A stretch of DNA of 64,000 nucleotides. Origin: Parvularcula bermudensis HTCC2503 (lineage in GTDB: Bacteria > Pseudomonadota > Alphaproteobacteria > Caulobacterales > Parvularculaceae). The DNA is taken from NCBI RefSeq assembly GCF_000152825.2, contig NC_014414.1, positions 2,706,501-2,770,500 on the forward strand. The letters run 5' to 3'. Positions 8,750-18,237 of this stretch are shown piece by piece. The notes under the pieces are model-generated. The model had not been told where the DNA came from and made no database searches. It saw only the letters and a list, made by a program, of their open reading frames with translations. The stretch's first letter is position 1; every line of letters starts with the position of its first letter. The position numbers and the translations under genes are program-made.

Positions 8750-10054
8750 ATGACTAGGAATACCCAAAGACATAGAACATCTCTCCTGCACCGCCTTCGC
8801 GGCTCGGAAACGGGGACGATTTCGGTCTTAATGGGTCTGACGGCCCCGATCATCGTCGGATTTTGCGGCATTGGCGCCGAAATTGGCTATTGGCAGATGC
8901 GGTCCAACGCGCTCCAGGGCGCGAGCGACTCAGCTGCCTTTTCGGCGGCCGCGGTGCTGACCCAAGGGATGACCCTCGATGATGCCCAGGCGGCGGCGTT
9001 ACGAGCCGCCCTTGCCAAAGGATTGAGCGAGGAGCGACTTGAGACGCCGATCGTGCACCATCCCCCCGTGGCCGGCGCCTATGCCGGGGACCCTAATGCC
9101 GTCGAAGTGGTCTTGTTCGAGCGGGTCAAGCGACATTTCTCGGCCCTCTATGCCGACAGTGACACCATCCGCCTCAGTGCCCGCGCGGTGGCGCGGACCG
9201 CCGGCTCCCGCCCTGCCTGCATTCTCGCCCTTCATGCGACCGAACCCGCCGCCATCCGCTTCTCGGGCTCATCGAGTATCGAGCTGGACGGATGCGATAT
9301 CACCTCGAATTCCATCGCCTCGAACGCCATCGATTTCTCCGGCAGTACCGGCGTGACGGCGGAATGTGTCTCCGCGGTCGGCGGGGTGGAGGGGCATGAA
9401 AGCGCCCTGACCCTGACTGATTGCTTCTCGCCCTATGAATATACCCGTCGTTTTGCCGACCCCTATGCCAGCCTCGCCGTCCCGGCTGCGGGGCCATGCT
9501 CGACCAGTTTGAAGGGAGCCCTGAACAGCTCGCCCTCAGACGTGGTGACGGTGAATCCGGGGACGGTCTGTGCCGCAGGCGCAGGCGGCTCGACCCTCCA
9601 AATCAAGGGCGATGTGACGTTCAACGCGGGCCTTTATATTTTCAGTGGCGTCGAGATCCGCGTGAACTCGACGGCCGATCTCTCCGGAACGGGCGTTACC
9701 TTTGTCCTGAGGGATGGAGCGAGAATGCGGATGAATGGGGGCGCCGTCACGTCACTCACCGCGCCCGCCGATCCCGCCAATGATTATCACGGTGTACTGA
9801 TGTTCGCCGATCCGTCGGATACGGCCGTCAACCACATCCTCAATGGCAACAGTGCGACATCCTTCACAGGGGTCCTTTATTTTCCGAATGCGGATGTGAC
9901 CTATTCGGGCAGCAATTTTTCAGGGGGAACGGTCTGCACGATCCTCGTCGGCTCCACGATCTCCTTCGAAGGCAACAGCTATTTCGGTAGCGATTGTAGC
10001 GGCTTGGGCATTTCGGATTACGAAACTGCCCAGGTCATTTTGATCAAGGAATAG
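8750..10054 (+). CDS. TadG-like secreted/pilus-associated protein
   Basis: A 434-residue protein with a TadE/TadG-type N-terminus: a short basic head, GTISVLMGLTAP and a hydrophobic helix (about 23-43), then RSNALQGASDSAAFSAAAV, which is characteristic of the Flp pilus-assembly TadG-related family. After residue 150 the chain becomes Ser/Thr/Gly/Asn-rich with short beta repeats (SSIELDGCDITSNSI, GDVTFNAGLYIFSG, ADLSGTGVTF), suggesting a right-handed beta-helix outside the inner membrane, with six or more cysteines for disulphides. No complete tad locus (tadABC, cpaC, rcpA) is nearby. The start is the first ATG; its ribosome site is weak. The next TadE-like gene begins 2 bases after the stop. 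Confidence 0.75.
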   Translation: MTRNTQRHRTSLLHRLRGSETGTISVLMGLTAPIIVGFCGIGAEIGYWQMRSNALQGASDSAAFSAAAVLTQGMTLDDAQAAALRAALAKGLSEERLETPIVHHPPVAGAYAGDPNAVEVVLFERVKRHFSALYADSDTIRLSARAVARTAGSRPACILALHATEPAAIRFSGSSSIELDGCDITSNSIASNAIDFSGSTGVTAECVSAVGGVEGHESALTLTDCFSPYEYTRRFADPYASLAVPAAGPCSTSLKGALNSSPSDVVTVNPGTVCAAGAGGSTLQIKGDVTFNAGLYIFSGVEIRVNSTADLSGTGVTFVLRDGARMRMNGGAVTSLTAPADPANDYHGVLMFADPSDTAVNHILNGNSATSFTGVLYFPNADVTYSGSNFSGGTVCTILVGSTISFEGNSYFGSDCSGLGISDYETAQVILIKE

Positions 10055-10056
10055 GA

Positions 10057-10533
10057 ATGATGAAGACTTTGTTCCTCAAAATTGTCAGCCTCCTGAAACG
10101 AGAGGATGGGACAGCCGCAATCGAGTCCTGTATGTTCTCTCCGCTCCTGGTTCTGTCCGCCCTCGCCATTTCCGATATCGGGGACCGCGCCTCCTCACGG
10201 ATGGATCTCGACCAGGCGCTGCGGGCGGGGTCCCAGGTGGCGATGTTGAACACGACCAACGATGTCGCCATCGAAGGCGCCGCGCTGATGGCGCTTGGCG
10301 AAAGCGTGAAAGGCACCGTCGATCTTGAGGGAAATTGCTCGATCAACAAGACCTGTATCGACGTCACGCATTATTGCGAATGCTCGGACGGTCTTTCAAG
10401 CCCGTGTGACGAGCTTTGCCCTACCCTCTATCCGCCGTCCGCCTTCGTCTCGATCTCGGTCAAGCGCCGGATCGACGGCCTGCTTTTCCCGGATACGCAT
10501 GTTCACGCGAAAACCGAGGTCCGCCTGCGGTGA
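10057..10533 (+). CDS. TadE-like protein, cysteine-rich
   Basis: A 158-residue TadE-family pseudopilin-like protein. The motif EDGTAAIES (about 16-24) followed by a hydrophobic helix (about 26-42) is the TadE prepilin-like signature. The C-terminal third has six closely spaced cysteines between about residues 96 and 124, unusual for TadE and suggestive of a disulphide-stapled module. Two tandem ATGs (10057, 10060) follow an AAGGA-type site; either could start. The stop overlaps the next gene by 4 bp (GTGA). It belongs to the three-gene set inserted between trpE and trpG. Confidence 0.72.
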   Translation: MMKTLFLKIVSLLKREDGTAAIESCMFSPLLVLSALAISDIGDRASSRMDLDQALRAGSQVAMLNTTNDVAIEGAALMALGESVKGTVDLEGNCSINKTCIDVTHYCECSDGLSSPCDELCPTLYPPSAFVSISVKRRIDGLLFPDTHVHAKTEVRLR

Positions 10534-10919
10534 AACGTCTTATTACGGATGAAAAAGGAAGCGCCGTGGTCGAATTCGCGATCATGGCGCCTTTGGCCAT
10601 CACGGCGCTGTTCTGGTTCATGGATGTGGCCTATGCCTTTCAGGCCCGGAACGCCTTTGTCCATAGTGTGAACGATGTGGCCCGGCAGGTTTATCTCGAC
10701 CCGGACATTACCGATGAGGAAATGCTCACCATCCTCGAAGAAAACCTCGAAGGGTTCATCCAGAACATCACCATCGAGCTTGATACCACGTTGAGCGAGG
10801 GGCTCGACTATCGATTGATCGAGGCGAGCGGGATCTATGAGTTCAAAGCGCCCCCCTTCTCGGGACGACAGATCACCCTGATCGCGCAGAGCCGTGCCCC
10901 GGTCTTGCGCTACAATTGA
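10530..10919 (+). CDS. TadE-like protein
   Basis: About 129 residues starting at a GTG that overlaps the previous stop (GTGA), matching the point where TadE homology begins. It has a short charged head, KGSAVVEFAIMAP (the G-x-x-x-x-E pseudopilin signature) and one membrane helix (about 17-36), then a soluble periplasmic domain. TadE proteins are minor pseudopilins of Flp/Tad machinery. No prepilin peptidase or ATPase is present in the window. It ends 3 bases before the convergent YibQ-type gene. Confidence 0.7.
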   Translation: MKRLITDEKGSAVVEFAIMAPLAITALFWFMDVAYAFQARNAFVHSVNDVARQVYLDPDITDEEMLTILEENLEGFIQNITIELDTTLSEGLDYRLIEASGIYEFKAPPFSGRQITLIAQSRAPVLRYN

Positions 10920-10922
10920 CCT

Positions 10923-11894
10923 CTATCTGAGGTCGGCCAACGTCCGGTGTCGGGGGCGGGGGGCCAAGTCCTTGACGAGGACGAGGGAAAAGCCGCGCGC
11001 CTCAACATCTTCGGCCCATCTCTCGACCACATCGAGGGTGATCGCATAGGGGTGACCGATCCCGATGGCCTGCCCCTCCGACTGGGCGATCCGCTCAAGC
11101 TTCGCCAATTGAGTCCGGACCTGTTGAGAGGTCAGGGTGTCGTAATCCGAGTCGAGAAAGACGTTCCGTTCGAGGACCGAGAAGCCCTCCGCTTCGGCAA
11201 TAAGATGGGCCACGGGGCGGGGGGTCGTGATGGAATCGAGAAAGAATAACCCCCGGCGGTTGAGCTCGCCCAACACGACGGCCATCCTCGCCCGATCGGC
11301 GGTAAATCGGCTGCCGGTGTGGTTATTGACCCCCGAATAGCCGCGTAATTGAGAGAGCGCCGCGAGCAGCCCCCATTTGATGGCGTCAGCGTCCATATCC
11401 GTTGACAGCATGCCGGGCCCCGCAAGATGCGTCTCTGCGATGGGCTCCATCGGGAGATGCACGATGGCGTCGTGTCGGGGCCAAAGCGCGTCGATCATCT
11501 CCTGGGCATCCGCGGAGAAGGGCAGAAACGCCATGGTGAGCGGCACCGGCAGATCGTTGAGGCGGTCATAGGCGGCCCAGGAATAGCCCATATCGTCGAT
11601 CACGAGGGCGATTCGCGGCCGCGCGTGGAAATCGACGCGGCGCCAGGGGGGGGACGGCGAGCGAAGATGAACCTCCCCAAGATCGATCGACCCCGCGTCA
11701 TCTTTCGGGGCGTGGGGCGAGGCGGCTTGCCCCGCCGCACGCGCCTCGACGACAAGATTTCGTAAGGGCTCTGGGCTAGGGCGGGCCGGACTTGTGGAAA
11801 GGACCACCATAGTGCCAAGAGCCGAGCCGGCGGCAAACAGCCCGAGGAACAGTCCAGCGACGCCTTTCACAGCCCCCTCCTCATTCTTGCCCAT
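10923..11894 (-). CDS. divergent polysaccharide deacetylase family protein (YibQ/DUF610)
   Basis: A 323-residue envelope protein. An N-terminal membrane anchor (about 10-31, VAGLFLGLFAAGSALGTMVV) is followed by a proline-rich linker and a NodB-like barrel from about residue 95 beginning RIALVIDDMGYSW. Other family segments are PLTMAFLPFSADA, DAIVHLPMEP, GVNNHTGSRFTAD, LFFLDSIT and IGIGHPYAITLDVVERW. In many proteobacteria it sits with envelope division genes (EnvC/CtpA), which are absent here. It lies on the minus strand within the trp region and diverges from trpG by only 32 bp, so their promoters must be adjacent or overlapping. Confidence 0.85.
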   Translation of the reverse strand: MGKNEEGAVKGVAGLFLGLFAAGSALGTMVVLSTSPARPSPEPLRNLVVEARAAGQAASPHAPKDDAGSIDLGEVHLRSPSPPWRRVDFHARPRIALVIDDMGYSWAAYDRLNDLPVPLTMAFLPFSADAQEMIDALWPRHDAIVHLPMEPIAETHLAGPGMLSTDMDADAIKWGLLAALSQLRGYSGVNNHTGSRFTADRARMAVVLGELNRRGLFFLDSITTPRPVAHLIAEAEGFSVLERNVFLDSDYDTLTSQQVRTQLAKLERIAQSEGQAIGIGHPYAITLDVVERWAEDVEARGFSLVLVKDLAPRPRHRTLADLR

Positions 11895-11926
11895 GCCGCC
11901 GGGCGTGATAGAAGCAATGGGATACC

Positions 11927-12523
11927 ATGATCCTCGTTCTCGACAACTACGATAGTTTTACCTGGAACCTCGTGCATCTCATCGGCACGGCGGAGACGGA
12001 CATTCGCGTTGTACGGAATGATTCGCTCAGTGTCGAAGAGGCGATGGGACTGGGCCCCGAGGCCATCGTCATTTCTCCCGGTCCCTGCTCTCCCAGCGAA
12101 GCGGGAATTTCCGTCGATCTGGTCACCGCGGCCCACCAAACCGGGGTGCCGCTGTTGGGGGTTTGCCTCGGTCACCAGTCCATTGCCCAGGCCTTTGGCG
12201 GCAGCGTCGTTCGTGCCAAGACCTTGATGCATGGACGAACGAGTATCGTCGATCGGCAGGGTGACGACCCCCTGTTCGACGGCATGCCGAAGCAATTCAC
12301 CGCAACAAGATATCATTCCCTCGTCGCCGCCCCCACCGATTTCCCAAGCCCCCTCGCCATTCTTGCCAAGGCGACCGATGACGGCGAGATCATGGCGTTG
12401 CGCGTGCGGGACGCACCGATTTGGGGGGTCCAGTTCCACCCTGAAAGCATCGCTTCGGAGCATGGGGCGCGCCTGATCGCGAATTTCCTGGCGGCCCGCC
12501 CGGCGGTGACGGCAGCGGCATGA
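11927..12523 (+). CDS. trpG: anthranilate synthase component II (glutamine amidotransferase)
   Basis: A 198-residue class I amidotransferase that releases ammonia from glutamine for TrpE. It has ILVLDNYDSFTWNL at the start, the oxyanion segment SPGPCSP, the nucleophile LGVCLGHQSI (Cys80) and WGVQFHPES supplying catalytic His and Glu. Starting ATG at 11927. The stop overlaps the trpD ATG by 4 bp. The protein could alternatively serve PabA function, but the trpGDC operon makes tryptophan synthesis the likely role. Confidence 0.96.
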   Translation: MILVLDNYDSFTWNLVHLIGTAETDIRVVRNDSLSVEEAMGLGPEAIVISPGPCSPSEAGISVDLVTAAHQTGVPLLGVCLGHQSIAQAFGGSVVRAKTLMHGRTSIVDRQGDDPLFDGMPKQFTATRYHSLVAAPTDFPSPLAILAKATDDGEIMALRVRDAPIWGVQFHPESIASEHGARLIANFLAARPAVTAAA

Positions 12524-13548
12524 CCGACGGCTTTGCCCCCTTCCTGGCCCGCGTGGCCGAGGGTATTCCCCTGACGGCGGAGGAAATGGCCCGCGCCATG
12601 GGGCATCTTTTGCAGGGCCAAGTGGAGCCCGCAGCGGCGGGGGCGTTTTTGGTCGCTCTCAAAGTCCGCGGCGAAACGCCGGAAGAAATCATCGGCGCCG
12701 CCCGCGCCATGCGTGCCGCAGCCACCAGTTTTCAGGGGCCGGAGGATGCCGTCGACACCTGCGGGACCGGCGGGGACGGGGCGAACACGTTCAATATCTC
12801 GACGGCTACGGCGATCGTCCTTTCCGCCTGCGGGGTACCAGTGGCCAAACACGGGAACCGAGCCGTCAGTTCACAGAGTGGATCCTCGGATGTGCTGACA
12901 GCGCTCGGCGTGGATGTGACCATCCCCCCGGCCCAGGCCAAGGCGGCCCTGCGCGATCTTGGGCTCGCCTTTCTCTTTGCCCCCAATCATCACCCGGCGA
13001 TGCGCCATGTGGCACCGGTCCGAAAGGCGCTCGGTGTCAGGACATTGTTCAATATGCTGGGGCCGCTGACGAATCCTGCGGGCGCGAAACGGCAGCTCCT
13101 CGGGGTCTATGATACGAGCCTCCTGACCCCGATTGCCGAGGCCTTGCGGGATCTTGGCTCCACAAAGGCCTGGGTCGTGCACGGCAGCGATGGCCTTGAT
13201 GAGCTGACCGTGACCGGCATCAGCCACGTGGCCGCCCTCGAGGATGGGGAGATTACCCACCTCACCGTCGAACCCGAACAAGCCGGCCTTGACCGCCATC
13301 CGCCGGAGGCCCTGACCGGCGGCGACGCCACGGACAATGCCCGGGCCCTCACCCGATTGCTCGAGGGGGAGCCGGGGGCCTATCGCGATGCGGTGATCCT
13401 GAACACAGCGGCCGGCTTGGTCATTGCGGGACGGACGGCGAGCCTCAACGAGGGGGCGCGCCTCGCCGAAGTCGAGATCGACAGCGGGAAGGCCAAGGCG
13501 CTGCTCGACCGGTTCGTGACCTTTACCCAAGAAGGACGCACGGAATAG
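12520..13548 (+). CDS. trpD: anthranilate phosphoribosyltransferase
   Basis: Transfers phosphoribose from PRPP to anthranilate, step two of tryptophan synthesis. The 342-residue product shows the PRPP site [38 protein letters not shown], the anthranilate-site [23 protein letters not shown] and [11 protein letters not shown]. It is coupled to trpG by a 4-bp overlap and to trpC by a 1-bp TAGTG overlap. Confidence 0.97.
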   Translation: MTDGFAPFLARVAEGIPLTAEEMARAMGHLLQGQVEPAAAGAFLVALKVRGETPEEIIGAARAMRAAATSFQGPEDAVDTCGTGGDGANTFNISTATAIVLSACGVPVAKHGNRAVSSQSGSSDVLTALGVDVTIPPAQAKAALRDLGLAFLFAPNHHPAMRHVAPVRKALGVRTLFNMLGPLTNPAGAKRQLLGVYDTSLLTPIAEALRDLGSTKAWVVHGSDGLDELTVTGISHVAALEDGEITHLTVEPEQAGLDRHPPEALTGGDATDNARALTRLLEGEPGAYRDAVILNTAAGLVIAGRTASLNEGARLAEVEIDSGKAKALLDRFVTFTQEGRTE

Positions 13549-14330
13549 TGACGATCCTCGACGATATTATCGCCTATAAGAAGGATGAGGTTCGCGCCGC
13601 CAAGGCCGAGCGCGCGCCCGCCGCGGTGGACCGCGATGCCCAGGATCGGCGGGATGTTCGGCCCTTCGCCCACGCCCTCGATGAGACAGCCAAGGCCGGT
13701 TTTGGCCTGATCGCCGAAATCAAAAAGGCCAGTCCCTCCAAGGGACTGATCCGCGCCGATTTCGATCCCGCTCGATTGGCGGAGGCCTATCAAAGCGGCG
13801 GGGCGGCCTGTCTCTCCGTCCTCACCGACCAGCCGGCCTTTCAAGGACATCCGACCTTTCTGGAGGCGGCGCGGGGCGCCACCGATCTCCCCGCCCTCAG
13901 AAAAGACTTCATGATCGACCCCTATCAAGTCGGCGAGGCGCGCCTTTGGGGGGCTGATGCCATCTTGCTGATCATGGCCGTGCTGTCGGACTCGCAAGCG
14001 GCGGAATTGGCGGCGGCGGCGACAAGCTACGGCATGGATATCCTCATCGAGGTGCATGACGAGGCGGAACTCGACCGGGCCCTGTCCCTGCCGCGGGGCC
14101 TTCTGGGGGTGAATAACCGCAACCTCCATACGTTTGAGACCGATCTCGGCGTCAGTGAGCGATTGGCGCCCCTGGCGGGGGACCGCGCCTTGGTGGCCGA
14201 AAGCGGGATCGCCGGCCACGCCGATCTCCTGCGCCTCGAACGCAGCGGCATAAGGCGCGCCCTGGTTGGGGAAAGCCTGATGCGACAGGCTGATGTGACG
14301 GCCGCGACGCGCACCCTGCTGGGGCTTTAG
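13548..14330 (+). CDS. trpC: indole-3-glycerol phosphate synthase
   Basis: Ring-closes CdRP to indole-3-glycerol phosphate. The 260-residue TIM barrel has IIAYKKDEV near the start, the catalytic lysine segment [54 protein letters not shown] and VAESGI. The GTG start shares its first base with the trpD stop. No trpF domain is fused. trpF, trpB and trpA are not in the window. Confidence 0.97.
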   Translation: MTILDDIIAYKKDEVRAAKAERAPAAVDRDAQDRRDVRPFAHALDETAKAGFGLIAEIKKASPSKGLIRADFDPARLAEAYQSGGAACLSVLTDQPAFQGHPTFLEAARGATDLPALRKDFMIDPYQVGEARLWGADAILLIMAVLSDSQAAELAAAATSYGMDILIEVHDEAELDRALSLPRGLLGVNNRNLHTFETDLGVSERLAPLAGDRALVAESGIAGHADLLRLERSGIRRALVGESLMRQADVTAATRTLLGL

Positions 14331-14369
14331 CCCCGGCAGCGCCGCGCGGCGGAAAGCCGTGACGAGGCG

Positions 14370-14398
14370 TTGACATCCCTTGAGAACAACCCCAGAAC
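14370..14398 (+). promoter_or_regulatory. lexA promoter with SOS box (LexA operator)
   Basis: GAAC at 14384-14387 and GAAC at 14395-14398 are separated by seven bases, matching the alphaproteobacterial LexA direct-repeat operator GAAC-N7-GAAC/GTTC-N7-GTTC. TTGACA at 14370-14375 would be the -35 element, placing the operator between -35 and -10, so bound LexA would block RNA polymerase. It lies 73 bp before the lexA ATG and indicates autorepression. Confidence 0.85.
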
Positions 14399-14470
14399 GA
14401 TCATGCTTTGTTCCGGAGCCGTAATTGCCTTGGCGGCGGTGTTCGGCACGACCGAAAAAAGGATTGGTGA

Positions 14471-15160
14471 ATGCTGACCGAAAAACAGCGCGCCCTGCTG
14501 ATGTTCATCCACGACCGTACGACCGAGACCGGCGTCTCCCCCTCCTTCGAGGAAATGAAAGAGGCGTTGGATCTGAAATCGAAATCCGGGATCCACCGGC
14601 TGATCACTGCCCTTGAGGAGCGCGGGTTTATCCGTCGGCTCGCCCACAAAGCCCGGGCGCTCGAAGTGGTGCGCCTGCCGGAGAATGTCGGCGCGGCCCC
14701 CCGTCCGCAGCCGAGCGCCCCCTTCGCCCCGCGCGTGATCGATGGCTCCCGGCCAACGCCGCCGCCCCCGGCTTCCGATCTGACCGAGATCTCGGTCCTT
14801 GGGAAAATCGCCGCGGGGACGCCCATCACCGCCATCCAGCACGAACAGGCCCGGGTGCAGGTGCCCCCCAGCATGCTTCGCTCGGGCGAGCATTTCGCCC
14901 TCGAAGTGGCGGGGGATTCGATGATAGAGGCGGGTATTTTCGACGGCGATACCGTGATTATTCAGCGCTGCGACGATGCCACGAATGGCGATATCGTGGT
15001 GGCACTGGTCGAAGACGAAGAGGCGACCCTCAAATATCTCCGCAAACGCGGCAATTCGATTGCCCTCGAACCGGCCAATGCCGCCTATGAGACGCGCATT
15101 TTCGGCGCCGATCAGGTGAAGGTTCAAGGTCGGCTGACCGGCCTGTTGCGCGATTATTGA
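14471..15160 (+). CDS. lexA: LexA repressor
   Basis: SOS repressor with RecA-stimulated self-cleavage. In 229 residues it has a winged-helix DNA-binding domain (about 1-70, [20 protein letters not shown] and [19 protein letters not shown]), a proline-rich linker (about 78-102) and the S24 peptidase domain. The scissile Ala115-Gly116 lies in KIAAGTPI, the nucleophile Ser150 in [10 protein letters not shown] and the general base Lys188 in [11 protein letters not shown]. The long linker is typical of alphaproteobacteria. It follows trpC by 140 bp and has its own operator-containing promoter. Confidence 0.97.
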   Translation: MLTEKQRALLMFIHDRTTETGVSPSFEEMKEALDLKSKSGIHRLITALEERGFIRRLAHKARALEVVRLPENVGAAPRPQPSAPFAPRVIDGSRPTPPPPASDLTEISVLGKIAAGTPITAIQHEQARVQVPPSMLRSGEHFALEVAGDSMIEAGIFDGDTVIIQRCDDATNGDIVVALVEDEEATLKYLRKRGNSIALEPANAAYETRIFGADQVKVQGRLTGLLRDY

Positions 15161-15248
15161 GCCGTCGGACCGCGAGAGCCTGATAAGCGGGAAGGTATCG
15201 CCCCCCATTCCGCGGGCGCTCTAGGCGCGAGAGCCCGTCTCAACCGCT

Positions 15249-15608
15249 TTACCGCTCATCATTGGTCGCGGCCTCACGGTGATGGGCCACCAAATGCCAC
15301 TCCCCCGCCACGGTCGCATAGACCGAGCTGGCCGATGCCGTGACGGGACGGCCCGCACATTCTCCCGCCACATCATAGGAAAGACTGACAATGCCCGGTA
15401 CAGGGCTTGTGCTCTGTTGGCTGGAGAAATCGATTGCCGTCCATCCGGGGACGGCGGAAAGCGCCTTCCCAGCCGTCGAACGGATAACGGCGCCAACCGG
15501 CGAGGGAAAGCGCAACACAGCCTCAGAATGGCAGAGTTCATTCAAAAAGCGATCAGGATCGGCCCATAATTGCGTCTCAAGATCCCAAAATTGCTGTTCA
15601 ACCGTCAT
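15249..15608 (-). CDS. NTF2-like/DUF4440 family small protein
   Basis: A 119-residue protein with the alpha-plus-beta cone of the SnoaL/NTF2 superfamily: an N-terminal helix (EQQFWDLETQLWADPDRFLNELCHSEAVLRFP), a mid helix and C-terminal strands ending GEWHLVAHHRE, the usual DUF4440-type finish. Members bind small hydrophobic ligands or act as isomerases; no catalytic assignment is possible. It starts 2 bases after the photolyase stop and so is in its operon, which may link it to the blue-light/DNA-repair protein. Confidence 0.65.
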   Translation of the reverse strand: MTVEQQFWDLETQLWADPDRFLNELCHSEAVLRFPSPVGAVIRSTAGKALSAVPGWTAIDFSSQQSTSPVPGIVSLSYDVAGECAGRPVTASASSVYATVAGEWHLVAHHREAATNDER

Positions 15609-15610
15609 GG

Positions 15611-17140
15611 TCAGGTCTCCAAACTATCGAGAAATTCGGTCGCTTGCTCGGTGATCGCCTGCCGATCATCGGCGGATTTTTTATCGAGATTGCCGTACAC
15701 CAACGACATGCGCTGATTGGACCTCAGCCGGTCTTCATGGCGGATCAAAAAATCCCAGTAGAGATAATTGAACGGACAGGCGCCCTCCCCTATTTTCTTG
15801 GAGACGCTATAGGTACAGGACTTACAATAATCCGACATCCGATTGATATAGCTTCCTGACGCGGCATAGGGCTTTGAGGCAAAGACCCCTCCATCTGCGA
15901 AGATCGCCATGCCACGAACATTCGGCAGCTCCACCCATTCATAGGCGTCGGCATAAACGATCAGATACCATTCCTCGATCTCGGCCGGCACGACCCCGGC
16001 CAAGAGGGCAAAATTACCGGTGACCATCAACCGCTGAATATGGTGCGCATAGGCATGATCGCGGGTATTTCGGATGGCCTCAGCCAGACAGTGCATGTCG
16101 GTTTCGCCGGTCCAGTAAAAGGCGGGAAGGGACCGTTTCGCGTCCAGCGCGTTATCGTCCTTATAACCGGGCATTTCACGCCAATAGACGCCGCGAATGA
16201 ACTCCCGCCACCCAAGGATCTGCCTGATGAAGCCCTCTACTGCGTTTAGCGGCGCTTGACCGTCCCTATACGCCTCTTCAGCGGCCTCGCAGACTTCCCG
16301 CGGCAAGAGGAGACCGGCATTGATATAGGCGGAAAGCAATGAATGGTTGAGGAAATCTTCTCCCGTTCCCATCGCATCCTGGTAATCGCCAAAGTTCGGC
16401 AGCGATGTCTCAATGAAGTCATCTAATTGCCGGCGCGCCTGATTTCGGGTCACTCCATACCGGAAATCTTCGAGGCTACCGAAATGATCGGCGAATGCCG
16501 CGTCGACCAAGTCGATCACGTCTTTCGTGGTCTCGTCATGGCGGATCGTTTTGCGCTCCGGTGCCTTATATTCTTTCGGCAAGCGTTTGCGGTTCTCCTG
16601 ATCGTAATTCCATTCCCCTCCCGCCGGCGCATCGCCCTCCATCAAGAGGCCGGTGCGACGCCGCATATCACGATAGAAATATTCCATACGGAGGGTTTTG
16701 CCGTCCCCCGCCCATTCATCGAACTCTTTAAGGGAACAGAAGAAGCGGTCGTCCTCGCGGATCTCCACCGACCGACCAAAGCGGCGCGACCAGGACGCCA
16801 TTTCTTCGGCCAATCGATATTCGCCGCATTCCGTGACGATGAGGCCCTCGAGATCCTCTCGTTCGTCAAGGGCGCGTTTGACCTCTCCCCCGAGACTGTG
16901 GGTGTTCCCGTCGTCATCATACCGGATATATCGAACCTCATATCCATCCTTGGACAGATCGTCGGCGAAATGCCGCATCGCCGAGAACAAAAACACGATT
17001 TTCTGCTTGTGATGCCGCACATAGGTCGCTTCCTCCCGGACCTCGGCCAGCAGGATCACGTCTTTCTCCTTATCGGCATCGCGCAAGCAGGATAAGGAGC
17101 GGGAGAGTTGGTCCCCCAGGATCAATCGCAGAACAGCCAT
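15611..17140 (-). CDS. FeS-BCP type (6-4) photolyase / bacterial cryptochrome (PhrB/CryB family)
   Basis: A 509-residue cryptochrome/photolyase of the iron-sulphur bacterial class, which repairs pyrimidine (6-4) photoproducts or signals light. The N-terminal antenna domain starts with LRLILGDQLS and includes YVRHHKQKIVFLFSAMRHFA. The C-terminal FAD domain has ILGWREFIRGVYW and HAYAHHIQRLMVTGNFALL. Four cysteines fit the [4Fe-4S] ligand set: one in TDMHCLAEA, a C-x2-C pair in DYCKSCTYS and one in EGACPFNYLYWDFL. The arrangement separates it from classical CPD photolyases. It heads a two-gene operon with an NTF2-like gene. Confidence 0.92.
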   Translation of the reverse strand: MAVLRLILGDQLSRSLSCLRDADKEKDVILLAEVREEATYVRHHKQKIVFLFSAMRHFADDLSKDGYEVRYIRYDDDGNTHSLGGEVKRALDEREDLEGLIVTECGEYRLAEEMASWSRRFGRSVEIREDDRFFCSLKEFDEWAGDGKTLRMEYFYRDMRRRTGLLMEGDAPAGGEWNYDQENRKRLPKEYKAPERKTIRHDETTKDVIDLVDAAFADHFGSLEDFRYGVTRNQARRQLDDFIETSLPNFGDYQDAMGTGEDFLNHSLLSAYINAGLLLPREVCEAAEEAYRDGQAPLNAVEGFIRQILGWREFIRGVYWREMPGYKDDNALDAKRSLPAFYWTGETDMHCLAEAIRNTRDHAYAHHIQRLMVTGNFALLAGVVPAEIEEWYLIVYADAYEWVELPNVRGMAIFADGGVFASKPYAASGSYINRMSDYCKSCTYSVSKKIGEGACPFNYLYWDFLIRHEDRLRSNQRMSLVYGNLDKKSADDRQAITEQATEFLDSLET

Positions 17141-17249
17141 AGGGTCCTCCTCAACCTCGCGAGGGGGATCTAGGCGGCGTTATCGTGGGCGCCAGAGGCC
17201 GGGCAGCGAACGTTTGAGCCGGGGCCCCGCCGAAAAGGAGTGTGTCCCT

Positions 17250-17576
17250 GTGGACGGAATGAGTTGGACCCTGATCCTGGCGGCGATGGCCGCTCTCTTT
17301 ATCGCCGCCCAGGTGATGAAAGCCGCCCTGGGACTGATCGTCCGTTTTGCCCTTTATGGGTTCATGGCGGTGGTCATCCATATGCGTCAGACCGGGGAAC
17401 AGATGCGCGATATCGACATCGATCAGGCCACCTTGTTGCTCACCGCTGCGGGCGTCGCCTTCGTCGCAACGGGGGCCATTGTGCTGCTCTTGTTTCGGAA
17501 TACGCGCTGGCGATATCTGCTGTCGCCGCTGCTTGGCTTCGGTCTCACCTTCGCCGCGGTGGCGGCGGTCGGCTAG
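17250..17576 (+). CDS. small inner-membrane protein, function unknown
   Basis: About 108 residues with four predicted transmembrane segments (about 4-24, 29-46, 62-84 and 92-108) joined by short polar loops (RQTGEQMRDIDIDQ, FRNTRWR). A GTG at 17250 is preceded by AAGGAG at a 9-base spacing and is preferred to the upstream starts. No family is recognised. It diverges from the photolyase operon and is followed 67 bp later by a lipoprotein-like gene. Confidence 0.6.
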   Translation: MDGMSWTLILAAMAALFIAAQVMKAALGLIVRFALYGFMAVVIHMRQTGEQMRDIDIDQATLLLTAAGVAFVATGAIVLLLFRNTRWRYLLSPLLGFGLTFAAVAAVG

Positions 17577-17643
17577 GGCGGAGCGCCCCATTTGGCTGAC
17601 GCGGAACACGCCCTATCTATCATTCAGTCAAAGAGGATGATGT

Positions 17644-18150
17644 ATGATTCGCCAATCGCTCACCGCTATCGCCCTTGTTGCCCTCTTCGTCCCCGCCTGC
17701 GCGTCGAATGATTTCGGCGACCGGATCGAGAACGCCTCTGACGAATGGCGCGACGGCGAGAAAAAGGTCGATCGCGGCGAAGATTTGGTCTCCGACGCCG
17801 AGAAGGACCTAAAGCGGGCCAAGCGCCGGCTTGATGAGGGCATTCGCGAGGAGGCAAAGGCTGAACGCCGCCTGGAGGAGGCCCGGGGGGCCTTCGACCA
17901 AGCGCGCGCCCTGGCGGGGCAGGCCTCCAATGCCGATGAGGCCGCTCGCGAAGCATCACGCATTCAGTCCATTGAGCGGGACATCCGGCGGGCCGAAGAC
18001 GATCTGAAAGACGCCAGAGCGAAGCAAAGGGACGCAAAAAGCGATGCCGAAGGGGCCGAAAAACGCCTCAAACGCGGCAAGGAATTGATTGAAGAGGGCC
18101 AGCGCCAGATGGAAGAGGTCGAGACCACCTATCGCGAGATCACCGGCTGA
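17644..18150 (+). CDS. predicted coiled-coil lipoprotein
   Basis: A 168-residue exported protein with a short signal peptide and an apparent lipobox, LFVPAC, with Cys at about residue 20. From about 35 to 165 it is an almost continuous charged heptad-like helix (DRIENASDEWRDGEKKVDRG onward) with frequent K/R-E/D pairs, predicted as a long coiled coil. This could be a periplasmic spacer, a murein- or outer-membrane-associated filament. No known family is recognised and the function is open. Start ATG at 17644 with AAAGAGGA ahead. Confidence 0.65.
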   Translation: MIRQSLTAIALVALFVPACASNDFGDRIENASDEWRDGEKKVDRGEDLVSDAEKDLKRAKRRLDEGIREEAKAERRLEEARGAFDQARALAGQASNADEAAREASRIQSIERDIRRAEDDLKDARAKQRDAKSDAEGAEKRLKRGKELIEEGQRQMEEVETTYREITG

Positions 18151-18237
18151 AGCGCCTGCAGCCCTCTTCGCCAAGCCCCTTCCCCCCCACGGCCACAGCG
18201 GATAGCCTAAGGACGGTGGTTGACTTGGGGGGACGCG

